Of a stretch of DNA of 64,000 nucleotides, positions 44,407 through 56,981 are shown one piece after another. The stretch's first letter is position 1, and the number at the start of each line of letters is the position of its first letter. Source of the stretch: Apostichopus japonicus (taxonomy: Eukaryota > Echinodermata > Holothuroidea > Aspidochirotida > Stichopodidae); the NCBI RefSeq assembly GCF_037975245.1, contig NC_092579.1, positions 24,039,166 to 24,103,165 on the forward strand. Direction: 5' to 3'. The notes beneath the pieces are model-generated. The model saw only the letters and a program-made list of their open reading frames with translations, was not told where the DNA came from and ran no database searches. A program made the translations under genes and the position numbers.

Positions 44407-47400
44407 TGAGTTACACCCAACCCCACCCCAACCCCCTGATTAAAACAATTGTAATGGATGCTTTCCTCGCAAATATTCGTATAATCAGCTGATACTGTAC
44501 AGTATCCGTACACGAATTGTACAGTATCCATACACGAACTCTACAAGACTTGTAAAGGTTTCAATAAATGACAGTCACATGTCAACGAAATAATCTTTAA
44601 TAGATTAATTTTGTTATTTTGACCTGATTAATTTCGCAAGAGATATGTACAGAAATCGAACTATTTGCCCCTGAAAGTTCAAATGTTAAACTTGATGAGT
44701 CAACATGTGTGTCGTATAGGGTTCCTCTGCAAGTGAATCGCAGTCTCTATACCAATGTGTCATTGTCATTCACTTTAACTTTGGTTGTATATTGTTCAGG
44801 GAAGTGTTAGAAACGTTTGAATTTCTGTCAAAGTGGATCATTAGATCTTTAGATGAATTATATTCTTAAAAGTAGGTCATGTAACAATGAAAAGACCCTT
44901 TTGTACTGCAAAACAGCTGTCTGTGACAGACGCATATTATACACACGTCTTTTGAACAAAGGCGTTGTATAAGATAATATTTTTAAAGTTAGCCCTGATA
45001 TTTCGATCTGGACAAAGACGAGAGGCATGCTGACATTGATTACGCACAATGAAGGTCATAGCAATCAAATTCTTTTTCTTCTTCTTCATCTTATTTTTTT
45101 TTGTTTTTTTGCTCTTTGCCTTTTGTGACCCTGGGGTATATGAAGTCACTTCCAAACTGTATCGAATCGCTTCTTTGGATGTCAACCTCTACCGTAATCT
45201 CTCCGCTTTTGATGCAGTAAATCATCGGCTTTTCTTAGATTTAATTAGCCTAACACTCTTGAGGATGAGTCTAATTGAAAATGCTTTTATAGTCGAATTT
45301 CACCCTTTTTGAAATGCATTAATTGAAACTAAGAGCCGTATAATTGAAAAACAGTCTTTACTGCTTAATTTTTATAAACCCTATACTTTATTCTTTTTAT
45401 GTTACAGTTTGGAACATCAATTTCTTGATAGCTTTCTCAGTTGCATTTTCAAGTTTTGCTTCTTTAAAATAACTCGAGTCACGTGTCCTCGTTTCTTCTT
45501 TTTGGCGGGAAGACGTTATTTTAGTAGGTAGACTGACAGAGGGTGTCTGTCTAGAAAGGAGTAATAATTTACTGATTCGGAGGTTTGAATGAAAACATTC
45601 ATTGTTGAACTATATCATATGAGTGTACCCAAACAACGAAAAAGTCAACAGTTTATCCCACACATCAGTTTACATACAATTTTTGTTTATGTTAAGTTTG
45701 GTAAAAGTTTTCGATTTTTTTAAATATTATTTCATAAGCAATACAGTGTATTAGCATCACCATGAAGAATGTCAAATGTCAAATACTGAGAAGAAAGTCT
45801 AACATTATGGTTACAATTTCCGCTTTTTATTTTTGCACTTGATTAATCTAATAACATACATGCATGTTTAATAAGTATAGCAAACGCGTATTGACTTTTT
45901 AGACATGGGTTAAAGGTATTTGATCCGGGAACTCCTCGGGCAATAAACTAATGTGCATAAATCCTCTTGTGCGCGCAATAATTCTGCGTTTGCAATAAGG
46001 AACACATCAAATACATATAGTAACAATAACACTCTAACCTCCTGCATGGTTAATCAATTAATGACAATATGTATCAATTAATGACAATATGTACACAAAA
46101 CACAATGTATAAAGGAATACATTATAGCCTATACACATTGGTCACGAACAAGCGATCTGTTATAGCAGCTATGGAATACCGGTAGTTCATAACACGCGCG
46201 CAAGACTTGGTGTGCTGCTGCCATAATCTGGTTATTATCATTCAGTTTCAAGGCCGCATTCATGGGTTATTATACAGTCATTGAACCATTGTGTCTGGTT
46301 GCCAAAGGCTTATACATTGTAGTTACCAATTAAGTAGAATGTTCATCCGCTAATTACGTTCATTAGTACTAAACAAGTGTTTTACACGTTATATTATGTA
46401 TTGTGTTAACGTCTATAATGGCCATTACGCATCCCATGATCGCCTTATATACGCGTCATTAAAAGGATTGCCTCTATTCCCTATTTAATATTGGTTAAAC
46501 AAATAAATTCCTTCTCCTTACACTCTATACTAGCTCGTGACAAACAAAAGCATGATTTTTAGTTCCATTAGAATCATCACGAACTGATACGCAAAAAATG
46601 ACTAAGCCAGTTGATTTTGAAGGATGAGTTTCTAAAGTAGCAATGATGCTTGACGCTTTAAGATGCGAAAATTGAATCCAAATCTCTCCATCCGTGTGAA
46701 AGTTTTACATCAATTAACATTCCCATATCAGTCGGTCTTGACTTGTCGGAGTTTGTTTTTAACAGTGGCTGGATACAGAACGATACATTGCTTCTATCTT
46801 TCTTTCTCTTAAAGGATTGGTTCAGGTGTCTGACATGTCTATCTTGTATGAAAGAGCTTAAAAAGACAAACAGAATAGTGAAGAAACCACCATGATAGCA
46901 TTCTCCGTTAAGGAGATATCACATTTTGAAGATTTCAAAATTTCTTTGCAAATGACTGGTGTAGAAAGACTAACTGTGAGGGTGTGATGTCACATCCTCA
47001 CTTCCTTAACATGTGTCAATATATTTCATTAAAAACTAATTACATATATTTTCACAAATCTAAAAAAATATAATCAAGCATTCTTCAGATGCTAAATCTC
47101 AAATACTTCCCTTGACACATAAGAGATCTCCTGACGTATATTTTGGTTGTAAGTCATAAAATCTTACAAAATATTTTAATAAAGTAACAAAAACTTTTCA
47201 GGAATGTGAGGATATGACGTCACAGCTAGTCTGATTTCAGCAGTTTCTACACAATCAGATAGAACTTTAAACTTGAATATCTCCTAAACGGAAAAAGATA
47301 TTTGAATAATTTCTTCACTATTGGGTTTCTTTTATTGCCCTCTTTCATATAAGATAAACATTTGTGACACCTGAACTATCCCTTTAAGAGCTGTTTGTCT

Positions 47401-50142
47401 TGTGGTTTATAATTAAGGGTACCATGTAAAAACAATATAGCAACACGTTTTATCAGTCTACCGATCTACGTGCGGCACAATCATGAATAACAATGTGACA
47501 GAATAAACATTGTAGCATTGGAAAGACACTGCATGGTAACTAGCAAATTATTAGCTTGAAATTACGTTTATTGTCTATACCGCATAAAGGGAAATGTTGC
47601 CATAAGAAATCGTTTGAAAGCAGCTTTATGTGTTGATTTTTGATACAGTTCTTGATTCTGTCAGTTTTCAAACTCCCTCAATAAATGCTAGACATTGAGA
47701 AATGACTATACGTACCTTTCTTTTCAAATATTATATTAAAAGTCGAAAATTTTAAGAGAACAATACTATCCCACCTTTGTATTTTCATTTTTATAGGCAG
47801 TTTGATTAATCATAGGGCTACTAACATGTATAGCTGTATATGTGGAGAAATGCATGGTGAGGATCGAACTGAATGTATGTGATCATACAACGCTCCGAAT
47901 CTTCAACATGGTGCACTGAAATCATATAGGGCCGATGAATTAACTGATGTATATTGCAAACTTATAATTTGAGTAATTCTCTGTGGATTTGCGGAAATTT
48001 ACTACCAAACATAAACGTAATCAATAGAGCTCATTAAGCTTCTGAAATGATTCTTGAAGTGTTATGTTAATAGTCTTAATGTGTCATTTGGTACGGGATG
48101 TTTTTAACGCAGTCTATTGTACATGACGCAATACCCCAATACTTTGAGACTCTATATAGAACCTCCCTGCACGTTGTTGATTAATTACGTTACTTAATTT
48201 GAGCTTACTGATGTAAGATTTAGCCGGTAGCTTCAGTGTGTTAACACCTGCCATGCTGTTAAAACCTACATGCATTTTGTGGAATTCCTTTTATAATCTT
48301 TAAACTTGTGAAGTGGAAGTCATGGTAAAGTCCTCTCTTGACGTTCGCGTTTAGTCCTTCACTGGAATCTAAGATCAGGTGCTTGACACGCATGCCTTGT
48401 AGGGTGAAGATGATGGTACTAAACCTTACTACTGACAACATCCACTATATGGATTACAAGTTCCCGCCAAAATTTACAACTGAAACTTCTGCAGTCTGTA
48501 TAGTATCACTGGAAACTATATGCTATAATTTTTAAGTACTTACAACAATGCAATCGAGTTGTTTAGTGCCAAAAGAGCTTCTGCGCTTTGAACTCATAAA
48601 ACCACGAAAATCAAACATAAATTGTACCAAATTTAAGTGTAAAGTCTCTAGATTCCACTCGATTTTAAACAAAATGAGGGTTGCATGAAGTGTGACTGAA
48701 AGCGATATGAACGGTTGACAATTATCTTACAAATATTTGATGCACTAAACCCTCTTGAAAAGAATATTCTCGTCCACGTTTGATGGAAGAGTACTCAAGA
48801 GGAGATGAATAGGGTGTGAAGGGAGTGGCAGTCGGGTTGTAGTGTCAGGTATGTGGCAGATTCGAAGACGCGAGATATCTTTGATAATTTATTTTGCATA
48901 ATGTTAGATAAATCCTTGAAAATTCTCGTCATTTAAGACTCTGGTATGCAAAGTGCAGGTCCCGAATTTTGGAATGGTCGCCAAAAATTTCAGAAGAAAA
49001 TGAAAAAAAATTGAAGTTCGGGAAAATCATAAGTTGAAATTTTTTATATCATTTTGCAACAAACACCCTTATGAATAAACATTTCTCAGGGCGTCTCAAT
49101 ACCTCCAGTGGCGTGCGAAAAGGAGGAGAGGTTTGGGGAATACAGCCCTACCTCCATAGTCAGTCGGAAAAAAATTGACCAGATGGGGTATTTCATATAT
49201 TCAGCCGGGGAAAATTAGACCATTCCTCCAGGCGGCAACATTTTGTTATTTTTAAATTACGCGAAAAAAAAAACTCAATTTCATATATTAGCACACCACT
49301 GTGTTGTAGTCTTAATGCCCTTCCGAATGCACCATTTTGACGCCTAAGCTTTACATGGTTTAAGAACCCCGAGACCCCTCCCAACCACGAGAGTCGACTC
49401 CAACGAGCCCCCATGGCCACACCCCTCTTAAAATTCTTCATTCGTCTCGGGACGTTTCGTAAAGGTTTTTGACCCTAATAAAAATAAGCCGAGTGAAATT
49501 AAGAACCCAATCGCTTCTCCACATCTTTGAAATCCTATGCCCACCACTGCATCAGCTATACTTCCTTCCAGCATGGAGCTATTACGGTAATAGCTCCATG
49601 CTCCCAGTAAACACCTTTCCCGGGCAACAGCATCCCATTACTGGAGGGTCGCCAAGATGATACAGACGAAGAGTGGGTAGTTCGCCAACTAAAATATTCC
49701 CGGGATTTAGAACAGTCAAAATACTCAATTATATGCCTAAGGTGGTTGTTGTTGTTGTAATCCCTATCATACGAACAAAGAGGACAAAGAAAATAATGAA
49801 CGAGACCATTATTAATTAAGAGAGTTGGTGTTCACGACGTGTAACGACCTTGCCGCTTGGTTTGGTCTTTCATCTTCATGCCATGGTCTGTGATCTATTT
49901 ATCCCGTTACATTGGCTTACAACACTGCGCAGCAATGAAAGTGATGTTCAATATATTGTTAATTAGAGCAACAGACTGGAGAACGTTATCAAGTCCTTCT
50001 ATTAGCATAACAAATTCTGGCATTCATTTCCTATTTCCTGGTATTCTGATCATTTAAAATCGATTTTACATAATTAACTTACTCTCCAAAGTTAAAATAG
50101 AATGAAATATATAGCCCGCACGCAATTAAAGCATTCCCTTGG

Positions 50143-50218
<76 letters not shown>

Positions 50219-53200
50219 GATATAGATGTAAATATATAAATGTATATATTTATATTCATATATATATATATATATTCATATATATATATATATATATACA
50301 TATACATATTTACATCTGTAGCCCTATACACATGATGTCAGCTCCTATAAGCACTAAAAAGCCATATCCCGCATTTACACCGTGTCTCTCTCATCTATCA
50401 CGTGCGTCCACTCCACTTTGGAAAACACTAAAACAAGGGTATGTCTGCATGTATAGTGCTTCCCTATTGTTGAGAAATTTTAACACATGCAAGTGTGTGT
50501 ATTCTCCAGCTCGCAACATTCAAAAGGAGTATACGGGGACCGTCACAAGTAAAATCCTTTGTCCGCTTGTTTATACCTTGTCCGTAATGTGGAGACCATT
50601 AAAGGTTTTATTGCCTACTTTCTCTTACAACCATTAATGTGTAACCACAGGTTGAAGTACTAGGTGAACACATGTCACGTATGCAAGGTTAATTTTTATG
50701 TTAAGTTAAAAAAAGTTAATTAGTCATCATGAAGGCTTCAGGCCTACTTCACATTTACATCAATTATTATATTTCATAGCCCGAACTATAGTTTATGCAT
50801 TTCAAAGTTTGAAAGTTGAAAGCACTGAAATACAGTTGACAAAACTTTGGTAATATCTTGTTCAGAGATCAAATAAATTGAATTAGTCGACTCCTTTCCA
50901 ATATTTGCATACACAGAGAGGAAAATATTCAAAATTAAAAAATCAAGAGTTGAGCAAATATCTGTGGTTATAAGGGGCAATTAGAGATACCAGGTTCTAC
51001 ATATATATTCTCCCTCGCATTTTCATGTAGTAAAGACGATGTACTGGCTCGTTGTTGGGAAACTGTATCAAGCTATAAAATGCAGTACGTTTACAGTTTG
51101 CTCGATATTAATATTGATATTTTTATAACTTTCTTCAAAATTGACAAATCAGATCCCTGCAGGCTTTCCCACAGCACATCTGAAAATCCCGGAAGGTTGA
51201 TTAATCTCCAAGTTTTCATCTTAGCAAAACCGTACCCACTATAGTTTTCATAACATATATCAATAATTATCCCGGACAAGCCAAAGTGATGTGAACTACT
51301 TCAAACTATACTTTGAGGAACTTATCATCCACTTTAACAACCAACACTATGAAACTGTATTATCTTTACTTTCGTTTTCATCTCCTATTTTCCGGGTGTG
51401 TGTGTGGAGGGGGAAGGGGGGGGAGGTGGGGGAGGGGTATATATATTTATTGTTTCGTCAAGAGCGAAGGGCGCAAGAAGTGTGGTAGACAATGCTTTCT
51501 ATTCTAGTGTTTAAACGTTTCCATGTCAATCGTTGCATTTTGAAGTGGTCATATTTTGAGTGAGCCCTAATTTTGAGAACAATTTATGATATTAATAAAA
51601 CAAGGAAGTGCAATTAGAAGCTGCTGATTGGCCGAATTTGTTAATGAAAGTAAAAATGAGGAAAAGAAAAGTGAAGGATCCGGGGTTTGTGCATTTACTA
51701 GGGTCCAGATGCAACAGCTTTATAAAATTTCATTAAAAAATAAATGTTAACGGTCTCCAGAACTATTTACTTCAGTTAAGCCGATAAAAAAAATGTGTTA
51801 TAATAAAAACAAATTATTATACTAGTTCGGGCTGATCAAGTTATAATCTATTGTTTCAATTTATGAGAAAGAAATTTCCAAATTTTCAATTGAATTATTC
51901 AATTCATTCTAGAGCAAGAGCATTCGTTCTATTACATCAGACCGAAATTCATGATCTTAATTGATGTTAGTATGACAATTAGCTTGGTATAGGATTTATA
52001 TTAAAATAATCGATTGAAAATTCAATCTTTTTGATTAAATGTCAATTTTCAGAACATTATATATCTATCCAATTAGATTTGCATGTTTCTACCGAGTGGG
52101 GGAAAGCTATCGCAAGAAAGAGAAGGCCTATTTCATTGAACAGGTCGCTCGGTTTCATGTTCACACTAAGCCTTAAGATTCACGAAGTTCATCACGTTTA
52201 CTGTGTCAATACACAAACTTTCAATCGAAGTAATGTATAATGGAAAATTTCACTCACTTATTTATACAGTCATGGAGGTCTGTTTTACCTCCATGATACA
52301 GTAGCGTTTGAAGCAGAACGTCCGTTTTCACGAATTGGTATATGATTCACTTTTTTTCCTAGAATTAAGTTTAATTTCAGTGGGTATAAACGGACAATGT
52401 TCCATTTTTAATGGGTTGGCCTACTAATCTGATTGTCATTAGCAGAGCTTGAAAACGAAATGAACAAAATAATATCATGAAAATAAATGATGATTAATAA
52501 GAATTCTAGAGATTAAAATAAACTTTTTAATAAGAGAATTATGTAATACTTTGTCAATAGACCAATGTTATATATACCCACAACAAATTAACAATATGCA
52601 CAAGCATTGTTATATGCAGGCCTATCACTTAATATCGTGATAGGTAATACTTAATAGGGGTAAATGTTTTCGACGGAGACAAATATTTTGGGACTATTCC
52701 AGTGACTAGAGAAACACAAACCCCCATGTGCTCTGAACAAATAGAGAGGGAGAGGAAGAGGGGGGGGGTGGGGAGGGAATACAACTATAAATGAATAGAA
52801 AGACAATTAGTTTATGGAATGTTAAGCAATAGAACATATGAGTTTTTTTTAAATCTCACATACACATACACACTGATCATAATGATGTAGTTATTAGCGC
52901 TTCGTATAATATCAAGTTTTTTTCCAGCATACTGTAAGGAAAATGACTTCTTGAATAAGTTGAGTATATTCGAGAGTAAGTCAATTTGTTAAAGAAAGGA
53001 AATTTACAGAAAAGTGAACATTGGTGTAATAATCTCTAGATATGTATGTATTGTTAAGTAGGCCAAAAGTTCATTCGATATAAACAATGATCATTTTATG
53101 GCTCTGTTTCCTGTTGTTTCTTTAAGACCATTGTTATAATTGTGCCTCTTACCTGGCTAAAGAAATCGTTTTCCAGGTTCACAACCGTACAAGTTAAAAT

Positions 53201-53335
53201 CACCGTAGAACCCTGGCGTAAATGGTCGGTGGGACTCGAAATGGTCACTAAGGGTGTAATAGATACCACTGGTTTAAATACAAAAACGACAATTCCAAAG
53301 AGAATCGACCAAACAGGAGAAATAAGGCGGCCCAT
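41886..53335 (-). CDS. four-Ig-domain single-pass receptor, 2 coding exons
   Basis: Exons 53335-53153 and 43733-41886 join in phase 0 at FFSQ|GGTIR and give 676 residues. Seen: signal peptide [20 protein letters not shown]; four Ig domains with Cys pairs near 49/124, 169/220, 275/319 and 366/420; N-glycosylation sequons (NVS, NGS, NTS, NQS); a transmembrane segment about 471-499 ([20 protein letters not shown]) followed by RRK; and a cytoplasmic tail of about 175 residues. The tail contains YVDM (587-590), matching the YxxM class bound by PI3-kinase p85 SH2 domains, and PPSY (600-603), matching the PPxY class bound by WW domains, plus a tyrosine-rich end. The overall plan is that of an immunoglobulin-superfamily adhesion or signalling receptor (nephrin/Kirrel-like or immune receptor), but I do not recognise a specific orthologue. 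Function is inference from domains. Confidence 0.85.
43847..43885 (+). ncRNA. hammerhead-ribozyme-like motif
   Basis: CTGAAGA (43850-43856) fits the CUGANGA core. It is followed by a five-pair stem GATCC/GGATC with loop TGCTA, GAAA (43873-43876), then GTC (43878-43880) before AGGC, which pairs with GCCT before the core. One extra A sits between the core and the stem. The third stem is only ACGT and cannot close on itself. Motifs of this minimal type are known in Penelope-like retroelements. Activity is unproven. Confidence 0.5.
44020..44088. repeat. (AT)n microsatellite
   Basis: About 33 AT dinucleotides, left of the long inverted repeat at 44151-44323. Confidence 0.97.
44151..44323. repeat. 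84-bp-arm perfect inverted repeat
   Basis: Left arm 44151-44234 and right arm 44240-44323 are exact reverse complements around a 5-bp centre (TCTTT). AT microsatellites lie on both sides. Each arm, read outward, holds a hammerhead-like core: CTGAAGA, GCG/CGC stem, GAAA. Intronic in the Ig-receptor gene. Confidence 0.95.
44320..44403. repeat. (AT)n microsatellite
   Basis: About 40 AT dinucleotides, right of the long inverted repeat. Confidence 0.97.
44404..46808. other. Ig-receptor intron, no further feature seen
   Basis: AT-rich intron sequence with scattered homopolymer runs; no exon, RNA gene or dispersed repeat recognised. Confidence 0.5.
46809..47387. mobile_element. TTAA-flanked fold-back MITE, family B
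   Basis: Bounded by TTAA at 46809-46812 and 47384-47387. Ends read AGGATTGGTTCAGGTGTC and (reverse complement) AGGGATAGTTCAGGTGTC. Similarity between the arms continues inward for about 200 bp at roughly three-quarters identity (for example GTGAAGAAA, GGAGATAT, and GATGTCACATCCTCAC against GACGTCATATCCTCAC), so nearly the whole 579 bp is one large imperfect hairpin. No transposase. Confidence 0.88.
47388..49570. other. Ig-receptor intron, degraded repeats
   Basis: AT-rich, with old repeat-like DNA at about 49080-49440. CAGTGGCGTGCG (from 49110) and its inverted counterpart near 49290 hint at a decayed element but lack a target duplication. Confidence 0.4.
49571..49601. repeat. 31-bp perfect palindrome
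   Basis: GCATGGAGCTATTAC, a central G, then its exact reverse complement. It shares CATGGAGCTAT with the palindrome at 30100-30124. Confidence 0.95.
50143..50306. repeat. AT-rich microsatellite cluster
   Basis: Interrupted (AT)n tracts with TATATTCATA and TACATATA interruptions in the intron of the Ig-receptor gene. Confidence 0.95.
50640..53152. other. Ig-receptor intron, 5' part
   Basis: AT-rich intron with G runs near 51411-51435 and 52760-52775 and the hairpin at 52270-52296. No exon recognised. Confidence 0.5.
52270..52296. repeat. short palindrome, CATGGAGGT type
   Basis: Ten-base arms TCATGGAGGT/ACCTCCATGA around a short centre. Closely related to the hairpin at 59202-59230. Confidence 0.9.
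53153..53335 (-). CDS. Ig-receptor exon 1: signal peptide and start of Ig1
   Basis: The ATG at 53335-53333 sits in GCCGCCATGG, an ideal Kozak context, and opens a hydrophobic signal peptide, then [10 protein letters not shown] with the first Ig cysteine. An open frame continues upstream to about 53392 but has no earlier ATG. A possible acceptor (actttacag, ending 53376) suggests a separate 5' UTR exon. Donor CAG|gtaaga at 53153. Confidence 0.85.
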
Positions 53336-53399
53336 GGCGGCTAGAAGGCGTCCTAAAGGTTCATTAAGCCACAATCTGTAAAGTGTTGCCACTGGTATA

Positions 53400-54729
53400 G
53401 CCCAACTGTAAATGAGCTCAGCGTCGCTGAAGCTTGGTTAGAAGCGAAAACAAAATGATTTTGCAGGTAGATTGAATGGGTATGTTTATTAATTTTCCGG
53501 CGACGAACGAGGAAGCTGAAGTGTACTTTCATTTCCTAGCATGCTATGAAGGAGGGGAGGAGGGGCTGTTTCATTATTCATGAGATGCTGGTAATTTACA
53601 TATGAATGAATCGCCGCTGGGTGATATTTTCCAAGTGCGGTCTGCCTTAGACGTAGAGTAGAGTTTTTTCTTTAAGTTTGAAGTTTGGATTCTCGATTTC
53701 AACTTTTAACTATAGAAGGGTGCTTATGTTATATACCCTTTAGCATATACGGGAGCTCTAGAGGGAACTTGCTGATCTGTGTCTAGGCACCTAAAGGGAA
53801 AATAACAAAGATATGACCAAAGTGGTTTAAAAGTGAAAAAGAAAAAGGAAAAATATAAAATAAGGCGAAAGCTTAATTTTTTGGGCCATAACTGCATACC
53901 CACCGATAATAATATAATGATATGATGAAAATAGGAAAATATCAACGAAGAACTAACCAAATAAAACTGTTTACTTTAATTACTTCACGAATCTCGAACT
54001 TAACAGTAATATCATTTCTTACCACCGTTGTTCTAATTGATATAAGTTTTTTTCCCGGTGGAATGTGTGGAATTATTTATAAAATGATCCATTTAAAACA
54101 AGTTTATTCTTTGAAGATGACTCACATTCGTAGATATTGATTCAGGCAATATTTTATGTTTTGGTTATAGTTTGCGGTTATTGTAATTTAAATCTTTTTA
54201 TATAGTATGACGTGCTATGACGTAGTGTGACTTCACATAACGAGTTTTTCTTGCTTGTATTGAGTTGGAATTAGAGATTGGTATTGTAAAATGAATACCA
54301 AATTTCAACGATGACATTATTCCACATTCTGCATAGATGGAATATATGATTATGGAAATGTCATAAAGAGACATTAAGAAACATTCGACGCAAATCTACA
54401 GAAACTGATTTGGTATAAAAACATGTCGGTACAAGCTTCTATGTTAGGGCGTAAGGGGGCTAGATTTATAGACTAATGGCACGGGGAGGGGTTATAAGAG
54501 GATGGGGTTGGGGAAAAGATGCAGTCTTTTGCAACTTAAGAAAGAGCCTTTTTCAAGAAATTCCATTAACTCTTTCAGATTTACTTCAATTTGTTGAAAA
54601 TTAAGTTATATATTTAATTTTAATTATTTAATTATTCATTTATTATTTCTTTTGAATCCCCCCCCCCCCCCAATCCCTTTTTGATGCGCATGAAAGTGTA
54701 AAATTAAAATTGACAGCGATAAATTATCC
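53400..54729. other. upstream region of Ig-receptor gene, no feature assigned
   Basis: Should contain the promoter and any 5' UTR exon. I recognise no TATA box or other element with confidence. Confidence 0.4.
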
Positions 54730-56981
54730 GTAAATCTCAGCGACGTAGCCAGGAATTTGAAAGGGGGGGAGCACTTTTTGCGATTGATATGGATTTTCAA
54801 AGTTGTAGGCACGACTATCTGAGCGGAGCGCCACCATCGGTTGGCGCGGAGCGTACAAGAAAATTTTTGGTTTTACAAACCCCCCAGATGGCCGGAAACG
54901 GCCCTTCCCGAATGTTCATTCTGGTTCCCTGGCCTCTTGCTAACTTGAGACACCTCATTCAATATCACTTTTAAACCCAAAAAACAAACGAGTTAAAATA
55001 GTACGTAATTCAATAATACATAATGTATTAAAATTAGCAAGGTACACAAGGGCGGCGGAAGCACTTTTAATCTGGGGGGGGGGGGGGGCACCGACGTCAA
55101 AGGGCACTTTGCAGAAATTCGATTGGACTGATGTAGCCTGATATTTAGTACCCTTTATAAATCTTATTGTATTATCTTATTTGCGTATACACATCACTCC
55201 ATCAACGCCCCCCCCCCCCCTCCCCCCGTCTTAGTAGTCTTACTTTTCAACTTTTGATACTTGTAGATACAAAGATAGGCCAGAAATGTCTTTGATACAA
55301 CCATAGCCAGTAATTGTCTTTGATACAACTGTAGCTAGTAAATGTTTATCGAAAAGGCTGCTTTGGAACTTGGAACGCCGATCGTGACAACAACAGGCAA
55401 CAAAGTGCTGCAGCTCTATACAAATAAAGTCTCTTAATCAACGATAGGCTTATTTGACTGTGGAATGTTCTCAACTGAAATTTTATCTGCCTAAACGGGT
55501 TCTTAAGTAGATGTTAAAAAGCTGACAAGATCGTATCCTAGTCTTTTTCGGCGGGTAGAGTATTGAATGAAACGGCACGCAATATGAATGATAGCCTAGA
55601 TGACAGAAGAATAGGTCACCTAATTTAGCCATAATCTTGCTACGTTCATTTCAATAGTTTTTCCTGTCTAGACTCTTAAACTCGTCCAGCAAGCTTATGG
55701 ATTTGAATTATGGGTGTTTTAATAAAAAAGATAACTTGGCCAAAAAAGTGTAGGCCCGGGCCTACAGTGCTGCATACTGGCTACGCCCCTGATAGTTCTA
55801 AATTAGGATTAGATCTCTTACTGAAATATCGCTGACCTAATAAGGTGATCAAGAGTACAAGTTTTATGTAGTAAAAGGGCACATTTTTAACCTGAGGAAA
55901 AGTGGGGGGGGGGGGCACTTGCCCCCCGTGCCCCCCGGTTCCGCCGCCCTTGAAGGTACATGTACAGAGTAGTCTTACTCTTCAACTTCTGATACTTGTA
56001 GATACAAAGATAGTCCAGAAATGTCTTTGATACAACTGAAACTAGTAAATGTTAAAGTTAGCCTAATAAGAGAAGGCTGAGAGCTATCCAACAATTGCCA
56101 TCTGATGCAAATTTCTCAAGTGTTTTCTCAACTGAAATATTATCTGCGTAAACGGGTTCTTAACTACATGTTAAAAAACTGACAAGATCGGATCCTATAG
56201 TATTTTCGGCGGGTAGAGTGTTGAATGAAACTATCGTGCTACATACTGGTAACGCCCTGATCATTTGATATCATTATCAGCAGATTTTGTTTCCTGTTTA
56301 AATTCTTTTACATGTTCTTTTACATAATATATCAGAAAGACAAACATAGTGCTCTTTTACAAGTTTTCCAGTAGGATGATTCTTGTTTATTGTCCAATGT
56401 CTGGACTTTAATACATTTGACGAACTTAACTGAACTTAACTTAACTGACTTAACTGACTATAAACTTTCATATTTTGTAATACAGCCAGATATGCAGTGG
56501 CCTAAAAACAAATATCGTTATCGCAGTGTATTAGCAGTGTAATAATTATTTATAGGAAGTGCGTATCACGTACGATTGCTAGATTAGCTTCATAACATGC
56601 TGTTCGAGCAACAACTTAGGACGACTCATTGAACGAACGTTGTCGACTTTGTTGTGCATACAGTTCGTGACATTCCATAGAGTGCGGTTAGGTAGGCAAT
56701 ATGTATTTTATAACGCAGTGGCCAACTGTAGGCTTGTAATTGGCTATAAGCTAAATTTAGCTAATTGCATCTGCCAAACTAAGTAAGTAGTTGAATCAGT
56801 AGGCGTGAATGTTACTACGATTACAATCGAGTTAACGGAGCTGACGAGTATTCAAGATCAAAAGAGCACTGACAAAATACCATGCTAAAAAAACGACAGT
56901 TTAAAAAAAAAATCGACACTGAAAGGGGGGGGGAGCGGTCGCTCCCCCTGCTCCCCCCTTGGCTACGTCCCTGGTAAATCT
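54730..56981. mobile_element. 2.2-kb hAT-type element with 8-bp target duplication
   Basis: Element 54738-56973 begins CAGCGACGTAGCCAGG and ends CCTTGGCTACGTCCCTG, inverted repeats of the CAGGGACGTAGCC type. It is flanked by identical GTAAATCT copies (54730-54737 and 56974-56981). A second element is nested inside at 55047-55952. I see no transposase reading frame, so it is non-autonomous or decayed. Confidence 0.88.
55039..55960. mobile_element. nested hAT-type MITE with 8-bp target duplication
   Basis: Element 55047-55952 (906 bp) begins CAAGGGCGGCGGAAGCAC and ends TTCCGCCGCCCTTG. Identical AAGGTACA copies flank it (55039-55046 and 55953-55960). Its interior (about 55228-55590) is related to host-element sequence at about 55966-56240, both carrying 'tgatacttgtagatacaaag' and 'ttcggcgggtagagt'. 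Poly-G and poly-C runs lie just inside each end. Confidence 0.9.

Noticed and set aside
44013-44531. Short minus-strand frames of alternating Tyr/Ile
   Set aside because: Translation of (AT)n microsatellites.
49110-49300. hAT-like element with CAGTGGCGTGCG ends
   Set aside because: Inverted ends are visible but the flanks show no 8-bp duplication, so boundaries cannot be supported.
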